A DNA stretch of 64,000 bases from positions 124,001 to 188,000 of the forward strand of contig JAEXFI010000045.1 in the NCBI GenBank assembly GCA_023400235.1, read 5' to 3'. The position numbers and the translations under genes were made by a program. Below are positions 8,598 through 16,583 of this stretch, one piece after another. Each line of letters begins with the position of its first letter. Position 1 is the stretch's first letter. The notes under the pieces were generated by a model. It was not told the origin of the DNA and made no database searches. It saw only the letters and a list, made by a program, of their open reading frames with translations. This stretch comes from Bacillota bacterium. Its GTDB lineage: Bacteria; Bacillota; Clostridia; Acetivibrionales; DSM-1351.

Positions 8598-9479
8598 ATG
8601 AATCATTTGGATAAATTGGAGGCTCAGAGTGTCTACATACTCAGAGAAGCATACAGGGAATTCAAGAATATTTGCATGCTCTGGTCCATAGGTAAGGACA
8701 GTACAGTCCTTTTATGGCTGGCAAGAAAGGCCTTTTTCGGACATGTGCCCATACCCCTGGTACATATAGACACACACTATAAAATTCCTGAAATGATCCA
8801 GTACAGGGACGACCTGGCTTTAAAGTGGAAGCTGACCATGGTATATGGTGAGAACACCCAGGCACTGGCTGAAAAGAGAACCTTTCCGGACGGAAGAGTA
8901 GACAGGATCACCTGCTGCCAGAACCTTAAGTCCGAGGCTTTGAAAAATACACTGTCCGGTGAATGGAACCGGTATGTGATGAATCACAGCAGCGGAAAAT
9001 ACATTCAGGATACAAACCGGGAGAAATATACGGGAGTCATAGTTGGAGTAAGGGCGGACGAGGAAGGCAGCCGTTCAAAGGAAAGGTATTTTTCACCCAG
9101 GGACAAGGAAAATGACTGGGACGTGGGAGATCAGCCGCCGGAATTCTGGAATCAGTTCAAAACTGATTTTGCACCCGGCACTCATATAAGAATACATCCC
9201 TTGCTGGACTGGACCGAGCTGAATATATGGGAGTACATTGAAAGAGAAAATATCCCTATAACCTCACTGTACTTTGACAGAGGAGACGGAAAGCGTTACA
9301 GATCACTGGGCTGCTATCCTTGCACCACTCCGGTGGACTCTACCTCAAAGAACGTAAGTGATATAATTGAAGAACTCAAGAGCGGGAAATTTGCAAATAT
9401 TGCCGAGAGATCGGGCCGTGCCCAGGACAAGGATGACGGCGGCGGACTTGAAACGCTGCGCAGGGGAGGATACATGTAA
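8598..9479 (+). CDS. cysD: Sulfate adenylyltransferase subunit 2
   Basis: Catalytic ATP-sulfurylase subunit making APS from ATP and sulfate, 293 aa. The PP-loop is SIGKDSTVLLWLARKAF near residue 31; VPLVHIDTHYKIPEM-like and VGVRADEEGSRSKERYFSPR sequences and the end ETLRRGGYM are hallmark CysD. It abuts cysN directly (stop TAA then ATG), which fits the CysD-CysN heterodimer. Confidence 0.97.
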   Translation: MNHLDKLEAQSVYILREAYREFKNICMLWSIGKDSTVLLWLARKAFFGHVPIPLVHIDTHYKIPEMIQYRDDLALKWKLTMVYGENTQALAEKRTFPDGRVDRITCCQNLKSEALKNTLSGEWNRYVMNHSSGKYIQDTNREKYTGVIVGVRADEEGSRSKERYFSPRDKENDWDVGDQPPEFWNQFKTDFAPGTHIRIHPLLDWTELNIWEYIERENIPITSLYFDRGDGKRYRSLGCYPCTTPVDSTSKNVSDIIEELKSGKFANIAERSGRAQDKDDGGGLETLRRGGYM

Positions 9480-11288
9480 ATGGAAAACAGAGAACAGATG
9501 AACATAGTAATCGTAGGACATGTGGATCATGGTAAAAGCACCGTAATCGGAAGGCTTCTGGCGGATACCGATTCCTTGCCCGAAGGCAAGCTGGAAGCTG
9601 TAAAGGAATACTGCAAAAAGAATTCCAGACCCTTTGAGTATGCATTTCTGCTGGATGCCCTGAAGGATGAACAGGCTCAGGGAATAACCATTGACACTGC
9701 ACGCTGCTTTTTTAAAACCCGAAAGAGAGACTATATAATCATCGATGCACCCGGACACATTGAGTTTCTCAAAAACATGGTAACAGGAGCTTCAAGAGCT
9801 GAAGCCGCACTGCTTGTAATTGATGCAAAGGAAGGCATAAGGGAAAACTCCAAACGCCACGGTCATATTGTCGCCATGCTTGGAATCAAGCAGGTGGTTG
9901 TGCTGGTAAATAAAATGGATCTTGTGGAGTTTGACAGTAAGGTTTTCGATTCAATAAAATCAGAATTTACTGAGTTTCTTTCAAAAATAAATATACAGCC
10001 CTTGAATTTCATACCCATAAGTGCATTTAACGGTGACAACATAGCCGCCCCTTCGGAAAATACCCTGTGGTATAAGGGGCCTACCGTTCTGGAGCAGTTG
10101 GACGGGTTTGCAAACAAAAAGGAAAATCGTGAGCTTCCCTTCCGTATGCCGGTACAGGATATATACAAGTTTACGGAGGAGAACGACGACAGGAGAATTG
10201 TGGCAGGAACTGTCCTCAGCGGCAGTGTAAAAGCCGGGGATGAGGTGGTTTTTCTGCCCTCTCAAAAGAAAAGCATTATAAGCAGCCTTGAGAGCTTTAA
10301 CACTGCACCTGCCCAAGCTGCATATGCCGACCAGGCTGTAGGGTTTACCTTGAAAACCCAGATATACATAAAGCCCGGAGAGCTTATGGTAAGGGCAAAT
10401 GAGCCACAGCCTGTGCTCAGCTCACGTTTCAGGGTGAATATTTTCTGGGTGGGACACGTACCCCTGATAAAAAACAGGAACTACAAGCTGAAAATAGGCA
10501 CTATGAGAATATCAGTGAAGCTCATAGAGATTCTTAACATAATAGATGCTGCTGAACTCAATATCGACACCTTCAAGGACCAGGTGGAAAGACACGATGT
10601 AGCCGAGTGTATTCTGGAAACCGCAAAGCCCATTGCCTTTGATGCCATATCCGATCTGGAGCTGACCGGCAGATTTGTTCTGGTTGACAACTATGAAATT
10701 GCCGGGGGCGGAATTATTCTGGAGGGAGTATCCGACAACGAAAACAGTCTGGTTGAACATATAAGAGACAGGGAATTCCTCTGGGAAAAGAGTCTGATTT
10801 CACCGGCTGAAAGAGAGGAGAGCTACGGCCACAAATCAAAATTCGTAATCATTACCACAGGCAGCGAAGACAGTGAAAAGACCATTCAGGCCGTGGCAAA
10901 GAACCTGGAGAGCAGATTGTTTAAAATGAACTACAAGGCTTATTATCTTGGTGTGTCCAGTCTTTTGAACGGGCTTGCCTCGGAAGGCACAACCGATTCG
11001 GGTTCAAGAGAAAACCAGATCAAGCAGATTGGTGAGCTTGCAAGAATATTCACAGATGCAGGCCAGATATTCATAACCTCTGTTTTCAATCTGGACGACT
11101 ATGAGGCTGAAAAGCTGAAATTATTGAATCAGCCACATGAAATAATAGTTGTAAATATAGGTGAATCTCCCTTCAACAGCTTTAGGCCAGAGAAGAATAT
11201 ACCGGGAGACAGCTCAGCTGACGAAACTGTAGAATCGGTGTGCAGGCTGCTTCAGCAGCAGGAAATCATTCTTGATTACTATATATGA
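9480..11288 (+). CDS. cysN: Sulfate adenylyltransferase subunit 1 with a degenerate APS-kinase domain
   Basis: GTPase that drives APS synthesis by CysD. The 602-aa protein has an EF-Tu-like GTPase (GHVDHGKST at ~12-20, DAPGHIEF, NKMD), beta-barrel domains to ~430, and an extra ~150-residue C-terminal domain that aligns in order with APS kinase (CysC): a KFVIITTG strand, the LESRLFKMNYKAYYLG helix-strand, and REN near 505. Its P-loop is destroyed: TGSEDSEKT replaces the usual TGLSGSGKS. A NodQ-like CysN-CysC fusion that lost kinase activity is the simplest reading, consistent with an APS reductase that needs no PAPS. GGGGAGG precedes the start across the cysD stop. Confidence 0.93.
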   Translation: MENREQMNIVIVGHVDHGKSTVIGRLLADTDSLPEGKLEAVKEYCKKNSRPFEYAFLLDALKDEQAQGITIDTARCFFKTRKRDYIIIDAPGHIEFLKNMVTGASRAEAALLVIDAKEGIRENSKRHGHIVAMLGIKQVVVLVNKMDLVEFDSKVFDSIKSEFTEFLSKINIQPLNFIPISAFNGDNIAAPSENTLWYKGPTVLEQLDGFANKKENRELPFRMPVQDIYKFTEENDDRRIVAGTVLSGSVKAGDEVVFLPSQKKSIISSLESFNTAPAQAAYADQAVGFTLKTQIYIKPGELMVRANEPQPVLSSRFRVNIFWVGHVPLIKNRNYKLKIGTMRISVKLIEILNIIDAAELNIDTFKDQVERHDVAECILETAKPIAFDAISDLELTGRFVLVDNYEIAGGGIILEGVSDNENSLVEHIRDREFLWEKSLISPAEREESYGHKSKFVIITTGSEDSEKTIQAVAKNLESRLFKMNYKAYYLGVSSLLNGLASEGTTDSGSRENQIKQIGELARIFTDAGQIFITSVFNLDDYEAEKLKLLNQPHEIIVVNIGESPFNSFRPEKNIPGDSSADETVESVCRLLQQQEIILDYYI

Positions 11289-11313
11289 TAAAAATAAAAA
11301 TGGGGGTATGGAT

Positions 11314-11544
11314 ATGAAGATTCAAGCCAATGGAAAAGAAGTGGTACTGGAAAAGGAACTGACTGTAAAGGAGCTGTTGAGCTTTCAAAAGGTTGAAATG
11401 CAGGATTACGTCACAGTACAGATCAATGATGAATTTGTGAACAGAGACGACTTTGAGACACTGCTGGTCAAGGACGGAGACACGGTAGAATTCCTTTACT
11501 TCATGGGCGGAGGCTGCACTGCAGCGGAAAGGAGGCTAGTGTGA
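11314..11544 (+). CDS. ThiS/HcyS-like sulfur carrier protein with masked C-terminus
   Basis: Small ubiquitin-fold sulfur carrier of 76 aa with beta-grasp features (KIQANGKEV, TVKELL, VTVQINDEFV, DGDTVEFLYFMGGG). Active ThiS-type carriers end in Gly-Gly, the site of adenylation and thiocarboxylation. Here Gly65-Gly67 are followed by nine residues (CTAAERRLV), so the carrier must be trimmed. The JAMM protease encoded two genes downstream is the likely processing enzyme, as in HcyS/HcyD of Wolinella, QbsE/QbsD and CysO/Mec+. I chose the ATG at 11314 because GGGGG lies 7 nt upstream; ATG 11308 is too close to it. The stop overlaps the next start in GTGA. Confidence 0.88.
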   Translation: MKIQANGKEVVLEKELTVKELLSFQKVEMQDYVTVQINDEFVNRDDFETLLVKDGDTVEFLYFMGGGCTAAERRLV

Positions 11545-12356
11545 GTTTTTCAAATGAACAGCTTGAAAGGTATTCAAGACATATTATTTTAAAGGAAGTA
11601 GGGGTGAAGGGGCAAAAGAAGCTCCTTAACTCCAAGGTGCTCATAATAGGCACCGGAGGTCTGGGCGCCCCGGCGGCAATGTTTTTGGCCGCTGCAGGAG
11701 TTGGAAACATAGGACTTGTGGACTTTGATGCCGTTGAGCTGTCAAATCTGCAAAGGCAGATAATACATCTTACCAGGGATGTGGGAAAGCCCAAGGTTAT
11801 TTCAGGCATGGAAACCATCAATGAAATGAACCCTGACGTGGAGGTGACAACCTACAAGGAATGGGTCAGCTCGGGAAATATAAGGGACATCATAAAGGAT
11901 AAGGACTATGATTTTATTATAGACGGCACAGATAATTTTCCGGCAAAATTTTTAATAAATGACGCATGCGTTCTGACTCAGAAACCTTTTTCCCACGCAG
12001 GAATCATCAGATTCCAGGGGCAGACCATGACATATGTTCCGGGACAGGGCCCCTGCTACCGGTGTATCTTTTTAAATCCCCCGCCTCCAGATGCGGTTCC
12101 AACCTGCAAGCAGGCCGGCGTACTTGGGGTAATGGGGGGGATCATCGGAACCATACAGGCCACCGAGGCGATAAAATACGTACTTGGTGTTGGAGAACTG
12201 CTCACAGGACAGCTTTTGACCTATGATTCCCTCAAGATGGAATTCAGAAAGATAAAACTGCCCCATAACAAAAGTTGTCAGGTTTGTGGAGAGAATCCAA
12301 CCATTAAAACCCTGATAGATTATGAACAGGCGGCTTGTGAACTGAAGCAATCATAA
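11541..12356 (+). CDS. E1-like sulfur-carrier activating enzyme (ThiF/MoeB/HcyF family)
   Basis: Adenylates the C-terminal glycine of the upstream carrier. The 271-aa protein has the E1 nucleotide site GTGGLGAPAAMFLAAAG, VDFDAVELSNLQRQ, DGTDNFPAKFLIND, a zinc site made by CYRC (near residue 174) and CQVC (near 252), and the conserved Cys in VPTCKQAGVLG. There is no rhodanese domain, so sulfur must come from another donor, possibly the TusA-like protein or sulfide from the sulfite reductase. A GTG start with GGAGG upstream overlaps the carrier stop by 4 bp, suggesting translational coupling. Confidence 0.93.
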   Translation: MSFSNEQLERYSRHIILKEVGVKGQKKLLNSKVLIIGTGGLGAPAAMFLAAAGVGNIGLVDFDAVELSNLQRQIIHLTRDVGKPKVISGMETINEMNPDVEVTTYKEWVSSGNIRDIIKDKDYDFIIDGTDNFPAKFLINDACVLTQKPFSHAGIIRFQGQTMTYVPGQGPCYRCIFLNPPPPDAVPTCKQAGVLGVMGGIIGTIQATEAIKYVLGVGELLTGQLLTYDSLKMEFRKIKLPHNKSCQVCGENPTIKTLIDYEQAACELKQS

Positions 12357-12412
12357 ATTTAACATAAGACATTAAGCATTCATGTTCCGTTCAAAGAAAG
12401 TAGGTGCTATAA

Positions 12413-12829
12413 TTGATTGTAATTACAAAAAAGCAATACCTGGATATCCTTGAGCATTCGAAAAAGACATATCCCAATGAGTCCTGCGGTCTTTTGGGCG
12501 GCATTGTTGAAAATGAGACCAGGTATGTAAAAAAGGTATATATGCTTACCAACGTGGACAACAGCCCTGAGCATTTTTCAATGGACCCGGCTGAACAGTT
12601 CGGAGCGGTAAAGGACATGAGAAATAACGGCTGGCTGCTGCTGGGAAACTTTCACAGCCATCCTGAATCACCTTCCCGGCCTTCGGAGGAGGATAAAAGA
12701 CTGGCCTTTGATCCTAACGCCAGTTATATGATAATTTCCTTGCAGGACAAGGAGAACATAGTTATTAAAAGCTTTAATATAAAAGATAATCAGGTATTTG
12801 AAGAAAAACTTATAACTGTGGGTGAATAG
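12413..12829 (+). CDS. JAMM (Mov34/M67) metalloprotease, HcyD/Mec+-like
   Basis: Zinc metalloprotease of 138 aa with a complete JAMM motif: Glu23 (PNESCGLLGG), His81-Ser-His83-Pro, then Ser91 and Asp94 with exact H-x-H-x7-S-x-x-D spacing. Prokaryotic single-domain JAMM enzymes next to ThiS/ThiF genes trim a carrier tail (QbsD, HcyD) or release an amino acid from it (Mec+). Here the tail of the neighbouring carrier is the expected substrate. A TTG start is chosen because AGGTG lies 6 nt upstream and no ATG fits. Expression from the same operon is likely (56-bp gap). Confidence 0.9.
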   Translation: MIVITKKQYLDILEHSKKTYPNESCGLLGGIVENETRYVKKVYMLTNVDNSPEHFSMDPAEQFGAVKDMRNNGWLLLGNFHSHPESPSRPSEEDKRLAFDPNASYMIISLQDKENIVIKSFNIKDNQVFEEKLITVGE

Positions 12830-12881
12830 TTCCGGCAGTTTGCCCTGCAGCACAGGAACTGTTCATAAAAAAGAGAAGACA

Positions 12882-12982
12882 AGGTTGAAAGAAATTTTGA
12901 AGCAGATAAAAATGTTGCACCGATTCCATGCCGTGACTTTCATGGAGTTTTGTGCGAGATGGGAGGCATGGAAATAAATATG
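12882..12982 (+). promoter_or_regulatory. Pair-A leader RNA (copy 1) upstream of sulfite reductase
   Basis: A 101-nt segment ending at the sulfite reductase ATG is repeated upstream of hemB (21211-21311) with only scattered substitutions. TTCCATGCC (12924-12932) is perfectly complementary to GGCATGGAA (12965-12973), which covers the region just before the start codon. A competing hairpin forms from TCCATG (12925-12930) and CATGGA (12941-12946). Because both use the same 5' strand, the element can adopt two exclusive folds, one occluding the start. TGAAAG near the 5' end can also pair with CTTTCA at 12937-12942. It looks like a translational riboswitch or protein-binding leader for siroheme-related genes; the ligand is unknown. 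Confidence 0.6.
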
Positions 12983-13846
12983 GCACAGGTAGATTACAAG
13001 GAGTTAAAAAAAGGCGGCTTCATGCGCCAGAAGCAAAAGGACAATTTTTCCCTGAGATTGGGAATCATCGGAGGTCAGATACAGGCCGACCAGCTTTTGA
13101 AGGTGCACGAGATTGCAAAAAAATATGGTCATGGCTATGTACATATGACTTCAAGGCAAAGCATTGAAATTCCATTTATAAAGCTTGAGGATGTTGAAGC
13201 TGTTAAAAAGGAGCTGGCAGAAGCAAAGCTTCAGCCGGGCGTGTGCGGTCCCAGGGTAAGAACCATAACCGCATGCCAGGGCAGTGAGGTTTGTCCTAAC
13301 GGAGTTATTGATTCAACGCAGCTTGCAAATGAGTTTGACAGACATTATCACGGCCGGGAGCTGCCTCACAAATTTAAGTTTGGCATAACCGCCTGCTGCA
13401 ACAACTGCCTTAAGGCGGAGGAAAATGACCTGGGAGTCAAAGGCGGACAGCAGGTAAACTGGGCGGCGAACAAGTGTACCTTCTGCGGACTTTGCGAAGC
13501 AGTATGCCGTGAAAAAGCCATTACAGTTGACAAGCCTGGGAAAAAACTCCTGTTCAGGGAGGAGGCCTGCAACTACTGTGGCCGTTGTGTGAAAGCCTGC
13601 CCTACGGAGGCCTGGGAAGGCAGGAGCGGCTTCGTTTTATACTTCGGTGGGCTGTTTGGCAACAGAATAGCAATAGGTAAAAAGCTGCTGCCCATAATCT
13701 TCTCCACTGAGGAACTGTTCAAGGTAGTAGATGCCACTCTTAAGTTTTATGAAACTCACGGAAAGGCCAGTGAGCGCTTCAGAAATACCGTTGACAGAGT
13801 CGGTTGGGAGCTGCTGGAGAAGGAAGTGGCAGGTGTACTGCGGTAA
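12980..13846 (+). CDS. Siroheme sulfite reductase with fused 2x[4Fe-4S] ferredoxin domain
   Basis: Predicted to reduce sulfite to sulfide with ferredoxin-type electrons. The 288-aa protein has the siroheme/[4Fe-4S] ligand motif Cys99-x5-Cys105 and Cys139-x3-Cys143, an N-terminal ferrodoxin-like half domain (HEIAKKYGHGYVHMTSRQ), and an inserted ferredoxin module with Cys166/169/172/176 and Cys197/200/203/207. This is the compact Dsr-like (group I, small) type found in anaerobes, not CysI. I take the ATG at 12980 because upstream ATGs at 12959 and 12968 lie within the conserved leader and the hemB copy aligns at this codon. The siroheme it needs is made by the genes downstream. Confidence 0.9.
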   Translation: MAQVDYKELKKGGFMRQKQKDNFSLRLGIIGGQIQADQLLKVHEIAKKYGHGYVHMTSRQSIEIPFIKLEDVEAVKKELAEAKLQPGVCGPRVRTITACQGSEVCPNGVIDSTQLANEFDRHYHGRELPHKFKFGITACCNNCLKAEENDLGVKGGQQVNWAANKCTFCGLCEAVCREKAITVDKPGKKLLFREEACNYCGRCVKACPTEAWEGRSGFVLYFGGLFGNRIAIGKKLLPIIFSTEELFKVVDATLKFYETHGKASERFRNTVDRVGWELLEKEVAGVLR

Positions 13847-13927
13847 AATCTAATAATTATAGAAGTTAAAGTAAAAAGATAAGATTAAAAAGTAAAATTA
13901 AAAAGTAAGTTTAAAGTGGAGGCTGTC

Positions 13928-14176
13928 ATGGAAATAAAAGCTGATGATTTTATAGATATAACGGATGTTGTGTGTCCCATGACTTTTGTAAAGGCAAAGG
14001 TTGCAATTGAAGAATTGGAGGACGGGCAGATTCTGGAGGTCAAAATGAACGAGGGAGAGCCCATTCAAAATGTTCCAAGGAGCTTTAAGGATGAAGGGCA
14101 CAAGGTATTGAACGTGATTAACAATGAAGACGGAACCTTTACCGTGTTCGTTGAAAAGGGCGGACTGGAAGGCTGA
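13928..14176 (+). CDS. TusA-family sulfurtransferase
   Basis: Sulfur-relay protein of 82 aa. The catalytic cysteine is in the TusA signature ITDVVCPMTFVKAKVAIEEL, followed by the usual beta strand and the PRSFKDEGHKV helix. GTGGAGG precedes the ATG at 13928; a GTG at 13916 is itself part of the ribosome binding site. Lying between sulfite reductase and metY, it may pass persulfide sulfur to the carrier-protein pathway. The exact partner is inferred from context. Confidence 0.85.
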   Translation: MEIKADDFIDITDVVCPMTFVKAKVAIEELEDGQILEVKMNEGEPIQNVPRSFKDEGHKVLNVINNEDGTFTVFVEKGGLEG

Positions 14177-14222
14177 TGCAAGAAGGGTTTTACCTTTTGT
14201 GCATCTGACCTATGGAGGATAT

Positions 14223-15455
14223 ATGAGATTTAATACTGCACTTTTGCACGGTGAGTTCGGTGCGGACGGCAAGACAGGAGCTACCAACATTCCCATCTAC
14301 CAGTCGTCCGCTTTTGAACAGGAAACCGCTGAAAAGCTGGAAAATGTATTTATTGGCCGTGAGCCTGGCTTTATATACACTAGAATCGGAAACCCCACTA
14401 TTGATGCTTTTGAGAAAAGGATTTCCTTCCTGGAGGGCGGCACGGGTGCGGTGGCCTGCGCTTCCGGAATGTCCGCAGCCACCCTTGCGCTTCTCAATAT
14501 AGTAAGGAGCGGTGAGGAGATAATTTCGGGCAGCGGCATATTCGGAGGCACTTATTCCCTGTTTGGCTGCCTGGCGGACCTGGGGATTGTTACAAGATAT
14601 GCAGCGGATAATTCCGCTGAGGCTTTTAAAGAGAATATCAACGAAAAAACCAGGGCCATATACATTGAGACCATTGGAAATCCCAAGCTGGATGTATATG
14701 ACATAAAAGCACTGGCGGAACTGGCACACAGTCACGGGCTTCCTCTGATAGTGGATAATACAGTGACCACTCCCTATCTGGTAAAACCTCTGAGTCTGGG
14801 AGCGGATATTGTCATCCACTCAACTTCAAAATACATAAACGGCAGCGGAAATTCCATCGGAGGAATAATTGTAGACGGGGGCAGATTCAAATGGGATTTT
14901 GAAAAATATCCCTCTTTGAAGCCCTATAAAAAATTTGGAAACTTTACATACCTTGCCAAGCTGAGAAAGACCATCTTCAAGGATTTTGGAGCCTGTATGG
15001 CTCCGTTCAATGCCTACCTGAGCAGTCTTGGTCTTGAAACCCTGGCCTTGAGAATGGACCGGCTGTGCAGCAATGCCCTGCAGCTGGCAAAGGTACTGGA
15101 ATCACATTCGAAGATTAAGGCGGTGAACTATCCTGGGCTGGAAAGCTCAGAGTACTATCCTGTGGCAGCCGCACAATTCGGAGATAAATTCGGAGCCATC
15201 CTTACCATAAGGGTTGGTTCCAGAGAAAACGCTTTCAAGCTTATTAACGATTTAAAATATGCATATAATCTGTCAAATATCGGAGATGTAAGAACTCTGG
15301 TCATACATCCCGCCTCAACGATATACGCCACCAATACACCTGCTGAGATGGAAAGCATGGGTGTTTATGAAGATCTCATCAGAATCAGCGTAGGTATTGA
15401 GGATTTGGAAGATATTACAGCTGATTTTGAACAGGCGCTGGATAAGCTGCACTGA
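14223..15455 (+). CDS. metY: O-acetylhomoserine sulfhydrylase
   Basis: PLP enzyme forming homocysteine from O-acetylhomoserine and a sulfur donor, 410 aa. It belongs to the Cys/Met metabolism family: YTRIGNPTIDAFEKRI, ACASGMSAA, DNTVTTPYLVKPL, and the PLP lysine Lys203 in HSTSKYINGSG. The GTGATNIPIYQ-type N-terminus and the long C-terminal NIGDVRTLVIHPAST motif favour MetY over CGS/MetB. GGAGG lies 6 nt before the ATG; in-frame upstream codons overlap the tusA gene and are ignored. In Wolinella a MetY takes sulfur from a thiocarboxylated carrier, and the neighbouring genes make that likely here too. Confidence 0.92.
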   Translation: MRFNTALLHGEFGADGKTGATNIPIYQSSAFEQETAEKLENVFIGREPGFIYTRIGNPTIDAFEKRISFLEGGTGAVACASGMSAATLALLNIVRSGEEIISGSGIFGGTYSLFGCLADLGIVTRYAADNSAEAFKENINEKTRAIYIETIGNPKLDVYDIKALAELAHSHGLPLIVDNTVTTPYLVKPLSLGADIVIHSTSKYINGSGNSIGGIIVDGGRFKWDFEKYPSLKPYKKFGNFTYLAKLRKTIFKDFGACMAPFNAYLSSLGLETLALRMDRLCSNALQLAKVLESHSKIKAVNYPGLESSEYYPVAAAQFGDKFGAILTIRVGSRENAFKLINDLKYAYNLSNIGDVRTLVIHPASTIYATNTPAEMESMGVYEDLIRISVGIEDLEDITADFEQALDKLH

Positions 15456-15489
15456 GCAGAAAAGGCAACTTAATTAGATGGAGGGGTAT

Positions 15490-16386
15490 ATGCTTTACGA
15501 TGTGATTATTGTGGGGAAGGGTCCGGCAGGGTTGTCGGCAGCACTTTATACAACCCGTGCCAATTTAAAGACACTTGTAATTGGAAAAGACAGCAGCGAG
15601 CTGCTAAAGGCTCATAAAATTGAAAATTATTTTGGGTTTTCCCAGGGGGTCAGCGGCAGAGAGCTGCTGGAGGCAGGGGAGACCCAGGCCCGGAGCCTTG
15701 GTGCCGAAATTTTATGCGAAGAAGTGCTGGGAATAAATCAAAAGGAGAATTTTGAAGTTGCAACCTCTGAGGCTGTTTATTCCGGCAGGACGGTGCTGCT
15801 GGCCACAGGCCAGCCTCAAAAGAAGCTGCAGATTGAGGGGCTGAAGGCTTTGGAAGGAACCGGAGTGAGCTATTGTACAACCTGCGACGGCTTCTTCTAC
15901 AGGAATCTGAAGGTGGGTGTTCTGGGCAACAAGGCTTTCGCAATCCACGAAGCTGAAGAACTTGAGCCCTTTACCAGGGACATTACGCTTTATACCAACG
16001 GGAAGGAACTTGAATACAGCGGTGATTATGAAAAGCTTCACAGCCGCTACAGGATAGTTGATAAGCCCATACAAAAGCTGGAGGGCAAGGAATTCCTGGA
16101 AGGCATATATTTTACCGACGGCAGCTTTGAAAAGCTGGAGGGGCTTTTTATAGCCAACGACAGTGCGTCCAGTGTGGATTTTGCCAGGAAGCTGGGAGTG
16201 CTGACAGAGGGTGCGTCCATTGTTGTGGACGGGGAGCAGAAAACCAACATTTCCGGCCTGTTTGCAGCAGGTGACTGTACCGGCGGCTTTAAGCAGGTAT
16301 CTACTGCCGTAGGGCAGGGGGCCGTAGCCGCCAGAAAGATAATCGAGCTGGCAAGGGAAAAGGCCCGGCAATTGGAAGTAGAATAA
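15490..16386 (+). CDS. Thioredoxin-reductase-like flavoprotein lacking NADPH motifs (FFTR-like)
   Basis: Flavin-dependent disulfide reductase of 298 aa. The FAD site is IIVGKGPAGLSAALY, the redox pair is Cys129-Thr-Thr-Cys132 in SYCTTCDGFFY, and the C-terminal FAD motif is GLFAAGDCTGGFKQV. The usual NADPH motifs GGGNSAxxEA and HRRxxxR are absent: the equivalent segments read GVLGNKAFAIHEA and TLYTNGKE. That pattern is known from clostridial ferredoxin-dependent flavin thioredoxin reductases and related enzymes. It could recycle the thioredoxin needed by APS reductase. The ATG at 15490 has GGAGGGG just upstream. Confidence 0.85.
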   Translation: MLYDVIIVGKGPAGLSAALYTTRANLKTLVIGKDSSELLKAHKIENYFGFSQGVSGRELLEAGETQARSLGAEILCEEVLGINQKENFEVATSEAVYSGRTVLLATGQPQKKLQIEGLKALEGTGVSYCTTCDGFFYRNLKVGVLGNKAFAIHEAEELEPFTRDITLYTNGKELEYSGDYEKLHSRYRIVDKPIQKLEGKEFLEGIYFTDGSFEKLEGLFIANDSASSVDFARKLGVLTEGASIVVDGEQKTNISGLFAAGDCTGGFKQVSTAVGQGAVAARKIIELAREKARQLEVE

Positions 16387-16449
16387 AAGTTACTGCGCAT
16401 TTCTTTAAAGTCGTCCTCGCGTGAGCAAACTTGTCTCTTAAAGACTTTA

Positions 16450-16499
16450 TTAACCAGCACTACAGGTTAATTTTATTTTTAATTAGCACTGCAGGTTAA
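16450..16499 (+). promoter_or_regulatory. Two copies of a 21-bp motif (TTAAYY-N9-GGTTAA)
   Basis: TTAACC-AGCACTACA-GGTTAA (16450-16470) and TTAATT-AGCACTGCA-GGTTAA (16479-16499) lie 29 bp apart in the gap before hemA. A third copy, TTAATT-TTCACTACA-GGTTAA, lies upstream of cobA-hemD (19587-19607). The core CACT(A/G)CAGGTTAA is invariant and the outer bases form an inverted repeat. All three sit in the tetrapyrrole region, so this may be an operator for a shared regulator. The binding protein is unknown. Confidence 0.5.
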
Positions 16500-16517
16500 A
16501 TCGTATTATAATTGTTC

Positions 16518-16570
16518 TATTGGTGATTAAGAGTATTCATACTTTTAATCATCAATGGTTTTTATTTTAT
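16518..16570 (+). terminator. Rho-independent terminator of the sulfur region
   Basis: A long hairpin of about 19 bp (ATTGGTGATTAAGAGTAT, 2-nt loop, ATACTTTTAATCATCAAT; G-U pairs included) is followed by GGTTTTTATTTTAT. It separates the sulfur genes from the hemA leader in the 413-bp gap 16387-16799. Confidence 0.85.
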
Positions 16571-16583
16571 ATGCTTATTCCAA

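Noticed and set aside
12950..12979. GTG/ATG starts upstream of the sulfite reductase ATG at 12980
   Set aside because: They lie inside the repeated leader, which aligns to the hemB leader so that 12980 is the conserved start.
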